Source: Leeuwenhoekiella polynyae
GTDB taxonomy: Bacteria; Bacteroidota; Bacteroidia; Flavobacteriales; Flavobacteriaceae
Direction of reading: 5' to 3'
Length of the DNA stretch: 64,000 nt
NCBI RefSeq assembly: GCF_004104075.1
Contig: NZ_QOVK01000020.1
Coordinates: 24,172 to 88,171, forward strand
Shown: positions 34,284 through 43,134 of the stretch, piece by piece
How the letters are laid out: the number at the start of each line of letters is the position of its first letter
Position numbering within the stretch: position 1 is the first letter of the stretch
Translations under genes and position numbers: made by a program
Notes under the pieces: model-generated
Databases searched by the model: none
What the model was told of the DNA's origin: nothing
The model's input: the letters and a program-made list of their open reading frames with translations, nothing else

Positions 34284-36332
34284 TCATTGAGCATATTTAG
34301 TAACCAGACTATCTGGTACTAAAGGTTTTCCTTCAGCGATTTGTTGATTACGTCTTTTAAAGTCGGCAAACGCAGTAAGTAATTCTTCCTTTTTAACATC
34401 GTCTGTAATGGGCTCTTCGTATAAATTTGGGTAGAGTTGATAGAGTTGATTCCCATTTAAATGATACGTTTCTGATACAAAATCTATCAAATCTGTTTTG
34501 GTTTGCATCAGGGGAATTTGATGTGTATTTCTAAAGCTAGCAACCGTATCCAGCCCTTTACTTAAAAAACTCGTTTGTTGAGGTAAGGGTATTCCGTAAG
34601 ATTTGTTCAGATACCGCAATACGCTAGGAGCAACATCAAAGTGAGAAGAAATTGCATTTACAGTCTTAGCTTTTGTAAGCAAAGGAGAGTATACGATAAG
34701 CGGCACGTGATACCGGTCTATTTTTGTACTCAATGGTATTTCCGGAATACGATGATCTCCTGTTATAAAAAAGATGGTATTATCAAAATCCGCACGCTTA
34801 CTGTAATTTTTAAATAAGTTTTTTAGCGATTCATCGGCGTACATAACTGTCGCAAATTCTTCTTTGAAGTTTTGTCTTTGAACGGTTTCCTGTTGATTAA
34901 GATTTAAGACTTTTAAGCGATCTTCAAATAAGCTGTTGTATCTATTTTGATTTTTTAGTTTAAACGGACTGTGCGTGGTGACGGTTAATAAAATGTCTAG
35001 TCGAGGCGCTGCAAGCGTATCATCTGTACTTTTATGGAGATAATAATCATATAAATCAGCATCACTGTAACCCCAGGAGAACCCACCAGATTCCGGAAGC
35101 TTACTGTAGCTACCGGGGAAGCTTTTTTCGTCAAAAATAGTTGTAGTGTTATTCAACTTAAGATATCCGCTCATATTATCAAAAGTGGCATCACCGCCAT
35201 AATAAAATGCGCTTGTATATCCGTTTTTTTGCAGGATATTCAGCATAGATAATTGCTCTGGCATATTTTCCTGAAGGGCTAAAAATCCATTTTGAGCAAA
35301 AGGCTCAGAACCTAGCAAAGAAGGTAAAACAGCAAACGTACGACCACCATTGCTCAAAAAGTTTTTGAAATACAGACTTTGTTTAGAAAGGCTGTCTAAG
35401 AAGGGAGTAAAATTCCCTAGATACGCTTCGTCATTAGTAAATGCGCGCCCGAGACCTTCAACAACTATGAAAACCAGATTTGGTTTTTTTTCTCGCTTTT
35501 CAAAAAAAGGACTCAAGACATCGCTGGTTTCAGCATCATGTAAAAAGGGATAATCAGGGTATTTATAATCAAATTTACCTTGCTGGGCGACGCGGCGTTC
35601 TAATTGACTTAAATAGTTGTCCGCGTAGATATCTGGTTTATATGTGGTTTGCGTTACATAGTCAATCGCAGCATTATAAAAATGCTGTGATTTGTTTGTG
35701 ATGAGGTTATTGGCAAAGTCCTGGTCATATTTTGGCTTGAGATCAGGTAAGCCTCCTGATAGAAAAACTGGAAGTCCAATCAATACTAAAACTGCCGAAA
35801 AAGCAAAATTCAGTTTCAGCTTTGGTTTTAAAAAAAATAGACCTAAACTAATAAAAGCAATAAAGATGATGAATAAGACTACCGTTCCAAACGCTAAAAC
35901 TCCAGATGCTCCTATAGTTTGTGTGATGTCATTTATAGAATACCCAAAAAGGTCAGAACCTAAAAGAACCAAGGAGGTTTTATAATAATAGATGAATTGG
36001 AGGTTAAGGAGAAAGAAGAGGATAAAAAGCACATTGAATATGCCTTTTGCAGCTTTTATACTGATAATACTAAAAACGAGAAATAGCAAAGCATTGGGAA
36101 TCAATAGGTATAGCCAGAAGAGTAAATCTGTCAAAAAACCTTTAGATAGCAATTCGATGAAACTGAAGGGTAAGCTTTGAGCGGTTTGAAATAGAATAAG
36201 CTCTAGTATTCTACAAAATAAAATCCCAATAAGTAAGAAGATGGCATAGCCCGAAAACTCAACTAAGCCTTGTTTTAGTTTGTAAATTAAGTTAGCTTTT
36301 TTTGTGTTCATCGTGTTGTTATCTGGGGACAT
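34284..36332 (-). CDS. LTA-synthase-like membrane phosphotransferase (alkaline phosphatase/sulfatase superfamily)
   Basis: 682 residues; a second ATG seven codons in (36311) is an alternative start. About five membrane segments occupy residues 25-195, then a periplasmic catalytic domain. Metal and nucleophile positions fit LtaS-type enzymes: Glu at about 292 (LVFIVVEGLGRAF), the probable nucleophile Thr at about 332 (GGRTFAVLPSLLG) and FFITGDHRIPEIP. The family transfers phosphoglycerol or phosphoethanolamine to glycolipids or glycans, or hydrolyses esters. It is transcribed convergently with the polysaccharide operon, and I infer that it decorates an envelope glycan or lipid. Substrate not determinable. 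Confidence 0.85.
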   Translation of the reverse strand: MSPDNNTMNTKKANLIYKLKQGLVEFSGYAIFLLIGILFCRILELILFQTAQSLPFSFIELLSKGFLTDLLFWLYLLIPNALLFLVFSIISIKAAKGIFNVLFILFFLLNLQFIYYYKTSLVLLGSDLFGYSINDITQTIGASGVLAFGTVVLFIIFIAFISLGLFFLKPKLKLNFAFSAVLVLIGLPVFLSGGLPDLKPKYDQDFANNLITNKSQHFYNAAIDYVTQTTYKPDIYADNYLSQLERRVAQQGKFDYKYPDYPFLHDAETSDVLSPFFEKREKKPNLVFIVVEGLGRAFTNDEAYLGNFTPFLDSLSKQSLYFKNFLSNGGRTFAVLPSLLGSEPFAQNGFLALQENMPEQLSMLNILQKNGYTSAFYYGGDATFDNMSGYLKLNNTTTIFDEKSFPGSYSKLPESGGFSWGYSDADLYDYYLHKSTDDTLAAPRLDILLTVTTHSPFKLKNQNRYNSLFEDRLKVLNLNQQETVQRQNFKEEFATVMYADESLKNLFKNYSKRADFDNTIFFITGDHRIPEIPLSTKIDRYHVPLIVYSPLLTKAKTVNAISSHFDVAPSVLRYLNKSYGIPLPQQTSFLSKGLDTVASFRNTHQIPLMQTKTDLIDFVSETYHLNGNQLYQLYPNLYEEPITDDVKKEELLTAFADFKRRNQQIAEGKPLVPDSLVTKYAQ

Positions 36333-36524
36333 AACGCTAGGGTTTTTCTATCTTAAAGAGATTCAGAAATAAGGTACTCAATTTATGAAGTAAAAAGCAT
36401 TTTATGGTAACAGAATTAACCTTAAGATAGGTATTTGTTCTAAATATTTTTTTTAATTTGTAATACGTGAAGATTTAACCTGCCCTAACGATTGATTTTT
36501 CACATTCTTAATTGTATTTATGAT

Positions 36525-36890
36525 ATGGAAAAACGTATTCTCGTTATAGAAGATAACAGGCAGGTGGCTGAAGCATTGGAGTATCGCCTTAGTAAAGAAG
36601 GATACTCTGTTGTTGTTTGCTTTGATGGGACTGCAGCGATGAATAAATTAAAAACAGACCATTTTGATTTGGTTTTAATCGATTTGATTTTGCCTTACAT
36701 TTCAGGGATGAACATTATTAGATGGATCAAAACAGAGCATTCCACTTTACCGGTAATCGTAATTTCTTCTATTGAGGAAGAAACTATTATTACACATACA
36801 TTTTTAATGGGCGTTTCAGACTTTATATCAAAGCCGTTTAGTCCGTTACGCTTAACCACCAGCGTTAAAAATGGTCTTTTATCTGCCTAA
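36525..36890 (+). CDS. Single-domain response regulator (CheY-like), paralogue of the one at 28830
   Basis: 121 residues from the ATG at 36525, chosen over an upstream in-frame TTG because the receiver strand begins right here (MEKRILVIEDN). Phospho-acceptor Asp53 (LVLIDLILP), Ser in VISSIEE and Lys in ISKPFSP are all present. The regulator at 28830 shares the same layout, including LSKEGY/LKKEGY, LP-(Y/F)-(I/V)-(S/T)-G and the end KPFSP. It lacks an output domain. With the LtaS-like gene it borders the polysaccharide locus and may be a second target or a phosphate sink. The gene is transcribed away from the LtaS-like gene. Confidence 0.9.
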   Translation: MEKRILVIEDNRQVAEALEYRLSKEGYSVVVCFDGTAAMNKLKTDHFDLVLIDLILPYISGMNIIRWIKTEHSTLPVIVISSIEEETIITHTFLMGVSDFISKPFSPLRLTTSVKNGLLSA

Positions 36891-36896
36891 CCTGTT

Positions 36897-36918
36897 TTTT
36901 TAATAGTGTTATTAAAAA
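36897..36918. promoter_or_regulatory. AT-rich inverted repeat before the copper operon
   Basis: TTTTTAATA and TATTAAAAA are perfect 9-bp arms around GTGT. It lies 7 bp after the response-regulator stop and where the -33 region of the next promoter would be. It could be an operator or a weak terminator. Confidence 0.45.
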
Positions 36919-36930
36919 GCAGATTTTACC

Positions 36931-36938
36931 TATCTTTG
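36931..36938 (+). promoter_or_regulatory. Candidate -7 element for the copper operon
   Basis: TATCTTTG matches TAnnTTTG and ends 7 bp before the ATG at 36946, so transcription would begin at or next to the start codon. No clear TTG lies at -33; the inverted repeat at 36897 covers that place. Confidence 0.4.
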
Positions 36939-36945
36939 CAGTAAT

Positions 36946-37362
36946 ATGAAAAAATATTCTCAACAACTAGTAGCAGTCCTGATGGCTTTTGTGGTTCTTA
37001 TGACCACGATGTCATTTACGGTAAATATGCACTATTGTGGAGGTATGCTTGTAGATTATTCTTTAGTAAAAGAAGCTACATCTTGTGGGATGGAAGCGCT
37101 ACAGAAATCAAACTCTTGTGAGACCCAAGTGGCTAAAACATCCTGTTGTCAAAACAAGCAGCTTACTGCAGATGGTCACGATGATCTTAAACCTACTTTT
37201 CATAATTTAAATTTTGAACAGGACGTATTTATTACTTCTTTTTTCTTCAGTTACAGTGCGCTATTTGAGCCTAAAACGGTCGAAAATACTTCTTTTGAGG
37301 ACTATGCTCCTCCGCTGATCATAAGGGATATACAGACCTTAGATCAGGTTTTCTTGATTTGA
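36946..37362 (+). CDS. HYC_CC_PP family protein (copper-locus small secreted protein)
   Basis: 138 residues with a signal-like hydrophobic segment (about 8-25). The three features that name the family are visible: His29-Tyr30-Cys31, Cys67-Cys68 and Pro122-Pro123. Further cysteines at 47 and 58 make metal or thiol chemistry plausible. I know this family only as a small uncharacterised Bacteroidota protein found next to heavy-metal efflux genes, and the CusA gene begins 125 bp downstream. A role as envelope copper-binding protein or chaperone is inferred. Confidence 0.85.
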   Translation: MKKYSQQLVAVLMAFVVLMTTMSFTVNMHYCGGMLVDYSLVKEATSCGMEALQKSNSCETQVAKTSCCQNKQLTADGHDDLKPTFHNLNFEQDVFITSFFFSYSALFEPKTVENTSFEDYAPPLIIRDIQTLDQVFLI

Positions 37363-37487
37363 TATCGTATTGAATGTAAAGCATTGCGTTGCTTTATGAT
37401 TGTTTTTTCGCGGATGCGGAAGAACTCTTTTGTGCTTCAGTTTTATGCTGAAAAGATCAAAGTATATAATTCAATACCTCTTTTCTT

Positions 37488-40400
37488 ATGCTTAATAAAA
37501 GCATTAAATTTTTTATCGAAAATAAGCTAATAGCTTTTCTCATACTGGCTTTGTTTGTGGTCTGGGGGATTGCGACTGCTCCTTTTAATTGGGATACAGT
37601 CCCGACAGCTGTCGGGATGCCGCGTGATCCGGTTGCGGTTGACGCGATTCCAGATATTGGGGAGAATCAGCAAATCGTTTTCACAAAGTGGGAAGGTCGT
37701 TCTCCTCAGGATATAGAAGATCAGATCAGTTATCCGCTTACTTCTGCCTTGTTGGGGATTCCCGGTGTCAGGACCATACGCAGTTCGTCTATGTTTGGCT
37801 TTTCTAGTATCTATATCATTTTTGAAGAGGATGTAGAATTCTACTGGAGCCGTAGTCGTATTCTCGAAAAATTGAATTCACTTCCCGCTAATCTCTTGCC
37901 ACAAGGAGTGAGTCCTACTTTAGGACCAGATGCTACCGGCCTCGGACAAATCTATTGGTACACCTTAGAAGGTCGTGATCCTGAAGGAAAGGTTACGGGC
38001 GGTTGGGATTTGCAAGAGTTGCGCAGTATTCAGGATTATTATGTGAAGTACGGTTTGGCTGCTGCTAGCGGCGTTTCAGAAGTTGCTTCTATAGGCGGTT
38101 ACGTGCAGGAATATCAGATAGATGTAAATCCGGAGTTGGCTCGCCAATATAATTTAGGACTTGATGAGCTGGTAAAAGCGGTTAAAGAAAGCAATCAGGA
38201 TATTGGTGCTCAGACTTTAGAGATCAACAAAGCCGAATATCTGGTGCGCGGTTTAGGTTATGTAAAGTCTATTTCAGATATCGAGAATGCTGTGGTTACT
38301 GCTGAGGATTACACAGCAATTCGGGTTAAAGACCTTGCAAAGGTGACACTGGGACCTGCCCCACGCCGAGGGATTTTAGATAAAGAGGGTGCTGAGGTTG
38401 TAGGAGGTGTTGTGGTGGCACGTTATGGTGCAAATCCCATGGAAGTCATCAACAATGTAAAAGAAAAAATTAAAGAGATCAGTGGTGGTCTGCCCGTTAA
38501 AACTCTAGCAGACGGAAGAAAATCTCAATTGACTATAGTTCCATTTTACGACCGTACACAATTGATAGCAGAAACTTTAGGTACCCTTGATGAAGCCCTC
38601 ACAATGGAAATTCTCATTACCATACTTGTGATTATTGTGATGGTTTTTAATTTGAGAGCTTCGGTTCTTATTTCAGGTCTATTACCGGTTGCAGTGCTAA
38701 TGGTTTTCATCGCTATGAAATTGTTTGCTGTAGATGCCAATATAGTAGCCCTTTCCGGTATTGCCATAGCGATTGGTACTATGGTTGACGTCGGTGTTAT
38801 TCTCACCGAAAATATGATCCGGCATTTTGATGAGGCAAAAAAAGCGCATAAAAACATTCCTTTAAATACATTGGTTTACAATGCAACTGCAGAAGTTTCG
38901 GGAGCTATTGTAACGGCTGTGCTTACGACAATCATAAGTTTTATTCCGGTATTTACATTGATGGGTGCAGAAGGTAAACTATTCCGGCCGCTGGCTTTTA
39001 CAAAAACGGCAGCGTTGGCAGCTTCATTGTTGATTGCGTTGTTTATGATTCCGCCTTTTGCAGCACTTATTTTCCGTAAAAAATCGGTTAAAGAATCTGT
39101 TGCTCGTGTTTTTCAAATACTACTTATCCTTTTAGGAATTCTTGCTTGTGTATACGGATTTTGGTTGGGCTTGATTTTGGTGGGTTTTGGCGTTCTTAAC
39201 TTGTTACGCAAAGCGGAAAAGTTACCATTTAATGGTTTTCCGCAAGCGGAAGGAATACTCGTAGTAATTGGCATCGTTTTTTTACTAGCGAGCTATTGGC
39301 GACCGTTAGGCTTTAACCGAAGCATTCTTGTAAACTTGCTTTTTGTAACGTTTTTATGCGCCGTGTTTTTTGGAGCATTCTGGATATTGCGTCACTTTTA
39401 TGAGCGCATTTTACGCTGGGTATTGGTAAACAGAATCTTGTTTTTAAGTATACCTACATTTCTCCTGATCTGCGGCGGTGTAATACTTTTCAATACAGGT
39501 AAAGAGTTTATGCCTGCTCTTAATGAAGGTACATTTTTATTGATGCCTACATCGTTGCCACACGCAGGTGTTGAAGAAAATAAGCGTGTTTTACAGCAAT
39601 TAGATATGGCGGTTGCCAGCATTCCTGAGGTGGAGACTGTGGTGGGAAAAGCGGGGCGAACAGAGTCTGCATTGGATCCTGCGCCCCTGTCGATGTACGA
39701 AAACATCATTCAGTATAAGTCAGAGTTTCTGCGGAATGCTTCCGGAAAACGGCAACGTTATCAAGTAGATGAAAATGGCTATTTTACATTAAAGGATGGT
39801 GGTAAAACACGAAACCCAAATATAGAGGTCAATGAAAATTCTATGACTGAACACGTAATTCCTTTTCCGGTTTCTGCTGAAAAATTGGTAGAAGATGCAG
39901 CCGGTGAATATTATCGAAATTGGCGTCCTTCCATTCAATCCTCAGATGATATTTGGAATGAGATCGCAAGCGTTTCTAAACTTCCCGGTGTTACATCGGC
40001 TCCTAAGCTTCAGCCTATAGAAACGCGTCTTGTAATGTTACAAACCGGAATGCGTGCTCCAATGGGAATAAAAGTAAAAGGTTCAGACCTTAAACAAATT
40101 GAAGCTTTTGGGCTTGAACTGGAACGCATTTTAAAACAATCTGAAGGCGTAAAAGAAGAGGCTGTTTTTGCAGACCGTATTGTAGGCAAGCCTTATCTAT
40201 TGATTGATATTGATCGCGAGCGTCTGGTGCGGTATGGTATTTCTATACAAGATGTGCAGCAAGTACTGGAGGTTGCGGTGGGCGGAATGCCCATTACACA
40301 AACGGTAGAAGGCCGGGAGCGTTATAATGTGCGGGTGCGTTATCCACGGGAATTGCGTGCAAATGCAGACGATATAAAGTCGATTTATGTTCCGGTAGCA

Positions 40401-41249
40401 AAGGGAAGTCCGGTTCCGTTAGGGGAGTTGGTAGACATTCGGTATGAGCAAGGACCGCAGGTTATCAAAAGTGAAGATACATTTCTAGTGGGTTACGTAC
40501 TTTTTGACAAGCAAGATGGTTACGCCGAAGTTGATGTTGTAGAACATGCTCAAGATTTACTTCAACAGAAAATAGAACGTGGAGCATTAGTGGTTCCGCA
40601 AGGAATTAGTTATCAATTTACCGGGACGTATGAAAATCAGCTTCGGGCAGAGAAGACTTTATCTGTGGTTGTTCCTCTGGCATTGCTGATCATTTTTCTG
40701 ATTTTATATTTTCAATTTAAGTCAGTTACCACCTCACTGATGGTTTTTACAGGAATATCAGTTGCGTTTGCAGGCGGTTTTATTATGATCTGGCTCTATG
40801 GTCAGGAATGGTTTTTAAACTTCAGTTTTCTTGGCGAGAATGTGCGCGATCTGTTTAATATGAAAACAGTAAATCTAAGTGTAGCTGTTTGGGTTGGTTT
40901 TATCGCCCTTTTTGGGATCGCTACAGACGATGGTGTGGTTATGGCGACTTATTTAACCCAAACCTTTAACCGGGAAACCCCTGAAAATAAAGGAGCAATT
41001 AGAAAAGCTACACTGCTTGCGGCGGGCAAACGAATTCGTCCTTGTCTGATGACGACAGTGACTACAATACTCGCCTTGTTACCGATATTGACATCGACCG
41101 GGAGAGGTAGCGATATTATGATTCCGATGGCCATTCCTGTTTTTGGAGGGATGCTCATCGATGTCACTTCTTATTTTATAGTGCCGGTTTTATACAGCTG
41201 GAAAAAGGAATTGGAGTTGAAGAAAATGATGAACCTAAAAACAGACTAG
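37488..41249 (+). CDS. cusA: CusA/CzcA-family heavy-metal RND efflux pump
   Basis: 1253 residues, longer than the E. coli CusA (about 1050), with extra membrane-hugging sequence between the two halves (about 530-640). It is the proton-driven inner-membrane component that exports Cu(I)/Ag(I) or similar ions. Family marks include VDAIPDIGENQQIVFTKW, DQISYPLTSALLGIPGV, the TM4 region IAIGTMVDVGVILTENMIRHF with acidic proton-relay residues, and GIATDDGVVMATYL near the C-terminus. A perfect palindrome at 37600-37617 lies in frame just before PRDPVAVDAIP. The gene is followed 13 bp later by its outer-membrane partner. Copper is the most likely substrate, given its neighbours. Confidence 0.95.
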   Translation: MLNKSIKFFIENKLIAFLILALFVVWGIATAPFNWDTVPTAVGMPRDPVAVDAIPDIGENQQIVFTKWEGRSPQDIEDQISYPLTSALLGIPGVRTIRSSSMFGFSSIYIIFEEDVEFYWSRSRILEKLNSLPANLLPQGVSPTLGPDATGLGQIYWYTLEGRDPEGKVTGGWDLQELRSIQDYYVKYGLAAASGVSEVASIGGYVQEYQIDVNPELARQYNLGLDELVKAVKESNQDIGAQTLEINKAEYLVRGLGYVKSISDIENAVVTAEDYTAIRVKDLAKVTLGPAPRRGILDKEGAEVVGGVVVARYGANPMEVINNVKEKIKEISGGLPVKTLADGRKSQLTIVPFYDRTQLIAETLGTLDEALTMEILITILVIIVMVFNLRASVLISGLLPVAVLMVFIAMKLFAVDANIVALSGIAIAIGTMVDVGVILTENMIRHFDEAKKAHKNIPLNTLVYNATAEVSGAIVTAVLTTIISFIPVFTLMGAEGKLFRPLAFTKTAALAASLLIALFMIPPFAALIFRKKSVKESVARVFQILLILLGILACVYGFWLGLILVGFGVLNLLRKAEKLPFNGFPQAEGILVVIGIVFLLASYWRPLGFNRSILVNLLFVTFLCAVFFGAFWILRHFYERILRWVLVNRILFLSIPTFLLICGGVILFNTGKEFMPALNEGTFLLMPTSLPHAGVEENKRVLQQLDMAVASIPEVETVVGKAGRTESALDPAPLSMYENIIQYKSEFLRNASGKRQRYQVDENGYFTLKDGGKTRNPNIEVNENSMTEHVIPFPVSAEKLVEDAAGEYYRNWRPSIQSSDDIWNEIASVSKLPGVTSAPKLQPIETRLVMLQTGMRAPMGIKVKGSDLKQIEAFGLELERILKQSEGVKEEAVFADRIVGKPYLLIDIDRERLVRYGISIQDVQQVLEVAVGGMPITQTVEGRERYNVRVRYPRELRANADDIKSIYVPVAKGSPVPLGELVDIRYEQGPQVIKSEDTFLVGYVLFDKQDGYAEVDVVEHAQDLLQQKIERGALVVPQGISYQFTGTYENQLRAEKTLSVVVPLALLIIFLILYFQFKSVTTSLMVFTGISVAFAGGFIMIWLYGQEWFLNFSFLGENVRDLFNMKTVNLSVAVWVGFIALFGIATDDGVVMATYLTQTFNRETPENKGAIRKATLLAAGKRIRPCLMTTVTTILALLPILTSTGRGSDIMIPMAIPVFGGMLIDVTSYFIVPVLYSWKKELELKKMMNLKTD
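37600..37617. repeat. Perfect 18-bp palindrome inside cusA
   Basis: TCCCGACAGCTGTCGGGA is fully self-complementary. Read in frame it supplies most of VPTAVGM in the CusA N-terminal region. Similar palindromes with the form TCCCGATAGCTATCGGGA are, to my recollection, dispersed repeats in Bacteroidota genomes, mostly intergenic. Confidence 0.8.
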
Positions 41250-41262
41250 AAGTTTAGGATAG

Positions 41263-42507
41263 ATGAAAATTAATAACATACATACGAGTTCTTATTGGCT
41301 GTTGAGTCTTGGCTTGCTGTTGGTTTTTCAGCAAAGTATGAGTCAGGATTTAAATAGTTATATAGAGCAGGCAACTGCGAACAATGCAGATCTCAGAGCC
41401 TATGAATTGCGTTATGAGATCGCTCAGGAAAAGATAAATGAATCAAACACGTTGCCGGATACTGATTTTAGCGTGGGCTATTTTGTGCGTACACCAGAAA
41501 CGCGTGTGGGCGCTCAGCGGGCTCGCTTTTCGGTGAAACAAATGTTGCCTTGGTTTGGTACCCTTACTGCGCGATCTGATTATCAACATGCAATTGCTGA
41601 TGCAAGTTATATAGATTATTTGATCGCAAAGCGAAAACTGGGGCTTGAGGTCGCTCAAAACTATTACAGTCTATATGCTACACAGGCGCAAATGCTAGTT
41701 GTAGAGCAAAATATTCAATTGCTTAAAAGTTATGAAGAGCTGGCGCTGAATGCAGTTTCTATTGATAAAGCTTCAGCAGTTGATGTGTTGAAACTTCAGA
41801 TTAGGCAGAATGATCTAAAAGCTCAACAAGCTGTTTTAGAGGAAAAGCTCAATGCGGCAAAAATTCAGTTTAATGCTGTTTTGAATACAGATGATGAAGC
41901 ACCGGTTTTTATAGCAGATAGTTTAGTAATTCCGCTACATGATGTTGAAGTAGTGTGGAGTACACTTGATCAAAATCCTGAGTTGCTTAGGTATGATAAA
42001 CTTTACGAGAGCATCACACAGGCAGAAGCACTCAACCAGCGTGAAGCTGCTCCAAAACTAGGGGTTGGTTTAGATTACCTCCCGGTTTCTGAGCGAACTG
42101 ATATGAATATTTTAGATAATGGGAAAGATATTGTGATGCCTATGGTTTCTCTTTCGGTGCCTATTTTCAATACAAAATATAAATCGGTAAGTAAGCAAAA
42201 TATGCTAAAGCACGAAGAGCTTCAGGCGCAACGCAATCAACGTTTTAATAGGTTGAAAAGTCTTTTTGCGGAGGCGGTAAAAAACAGAAATACCGCTCGA
42301 ATAAATTATGATGCTCAAAGTAAAAGCTTAGAACAAACAAAAGATGCAGAAGACATTTTACTTAGAAGTTATGAGACGGGTACAATAGATTTTAACGATG
42401 TGCTAGACATTCAAGAAATGCAATTAACAATTCAAATCAATCAAATACAGGCTGTTCAAAACTACTACGAGCAGGCTGCATTAATCAATTATCTAACAAC
42501 ATTTTAA
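41263..42507 (+). CDS. TolC/CusC-family outer-membrane efflux protein
   Basis: 414 residues with a signal peptide (about 1-28, SMSQ). Long helices with periodic Ala/Gln/Leu (KINESNTLPDTDFSVGYF, QAVLEEKLNAAKIQFNAVL, EALNQREAAPKLGVGLDYLP) show the duplicated outer-membrane-factor fold. It forms the outer-membrane exit duct for the CusA pump. It starts 13 bp after cusA and ends 2 bp before the next gene. No lipobox is evident, unlike E. coli CusC, which is a lipoprotein. Confidence 0.92.
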   Translation: MKINNIHTSSYWLLSLGLLLVFQQSMSQDLNSYIEQATANNADLRAYELRYEIAQEKINESNTLPDTDFSVGYFVRTPETRVGAQRARFSVKQMLPWFGTLTARSDYQHAIADASYIDYLIAKRKLGLEVAQNYYSLYATQAQMLVVEQNIQLLKSYEELALNAVSIDKASAVDVLKLQIRQNDLKAQQAVLEEKLNAAKIQFNAVLNTDDEAPVFIADSLVIPLHDVEVVWSTLDQNPELLRYDKLYESITQAEALNQREAAPKLGVGLDYLPVSERTDMNILDNGKDIVMPMVSLSVPIFNTKYKSVSKQNMLKHEELQAQRNQRFNRLKSLFAEAVKNRNTARINYDAQSKSLEQTKDAEDILLRSYETGTIDFNDVLDIQEMQLTIQINQIQAVQNYYEQAALINYLTTF

Positions 42508-42509
42508 TT

Positions 42510-43124
42510 ATGAAAAACACTGTAAAATTTATGAGTCTGACTGTATTGGCGGTCCTGTTAAATGCTTGTGGAAACGACAAGAAATCTGATACGAAAGCTA
42601 ACGAAGACGAACAGGTAGTCGAGCAACCCATGGAAATGAACGAGCAGCAGCAGGGGAAAGAGCCCCATTCAGCACCTGAAAAAAGCAAAACGGAACCGTC
42701 AGAACTGAATATTGATGACGCGCCTTTGAGTTTTAACGATGATACCGCGGCTGCAGTTTGGGATGCTTATACTCGTGTCAAAAATGCATTGGTAGCTAGC
42801 GATAGTGAAATTGCCAAGCAAGAAGCTGCAAATCTGGCGATGATTTTCAGCGAAGATACAGCCAAGCTAAAAGCAATGGCAGAGGGTATTGCAACTGCAG
42901 AAGATCTTGAGGCGCAACGTAAAGCTTTTTCAAAGTTTTCTAACGCCATTACTAATTATTTTAAAGGAAGTCTGAGTACCGGTACACTTTATAAACAGCA
43001 TTGTCCGATGGCTTTTGATGGAAAAGGAGCTGATTGGTTTTCTAACGAGTCGACAATTAAGAATCCATATTTTGGAGATAAAATGTTGAATTGTGGTTTG
43101 GTCACCGCGACGATAACCAATTAA
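42510..43124 (+). CDS. DUF3347 lipoprotein of the metal-efflux operon
   Basis: 204 residues. A lipoprotein signal ends at Cys20 (NAC) and leads into a charged, glutamine-rich linker. Residues about 75-204 form a DUF3347 domain: a helical core (AVWDAYTRVKNALVASD...), then QHCPMAFDGKGADWFSNE and IKNPYFGDKMLNCG. The same domain, with the same CPMA...NPY.G..M.NCG residues, forms the C-terminus of the CusB protein at 45916. The paired cysteines and methionines suggest Cu(I) binding, so a periplasmic or outer-membrane metallochaperone is inferred. Confidence 0.87.
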   Translation: MKNTVKFMSLTVLAVLLNACGNDKKSDTKANEDEQVVEQPMEMNEQQQGKEPHSAPEKSKTEPSELNIDDAPLSFNDDTAAAVWDAYTRVKNALVASDSEIAKQEAANLAMIFSEDTAKLKAMAEGIATAEDLEAQRKAFSKFSNAITNYFKGSLSTGTLYKQHCPMAFDGKGADWFSNESTIKNPYFGDKMLNCGLVTATITN

Positions 43125-43134
43125 AATTTAGCTT

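Noticed and set aside
35692..35985. 97-residue plus-strand open frame inside the LtaS-like gene
   Set aside because: Antisense shadow of transmembrane segments; lysine/proline-rich with no motif.
36492..36524. Upstream TTG extension of the response regulator
   Set aside because: The 11 extra residues precede the first receiver strand and add no conserved element; the ATG at 36525 fits the family.
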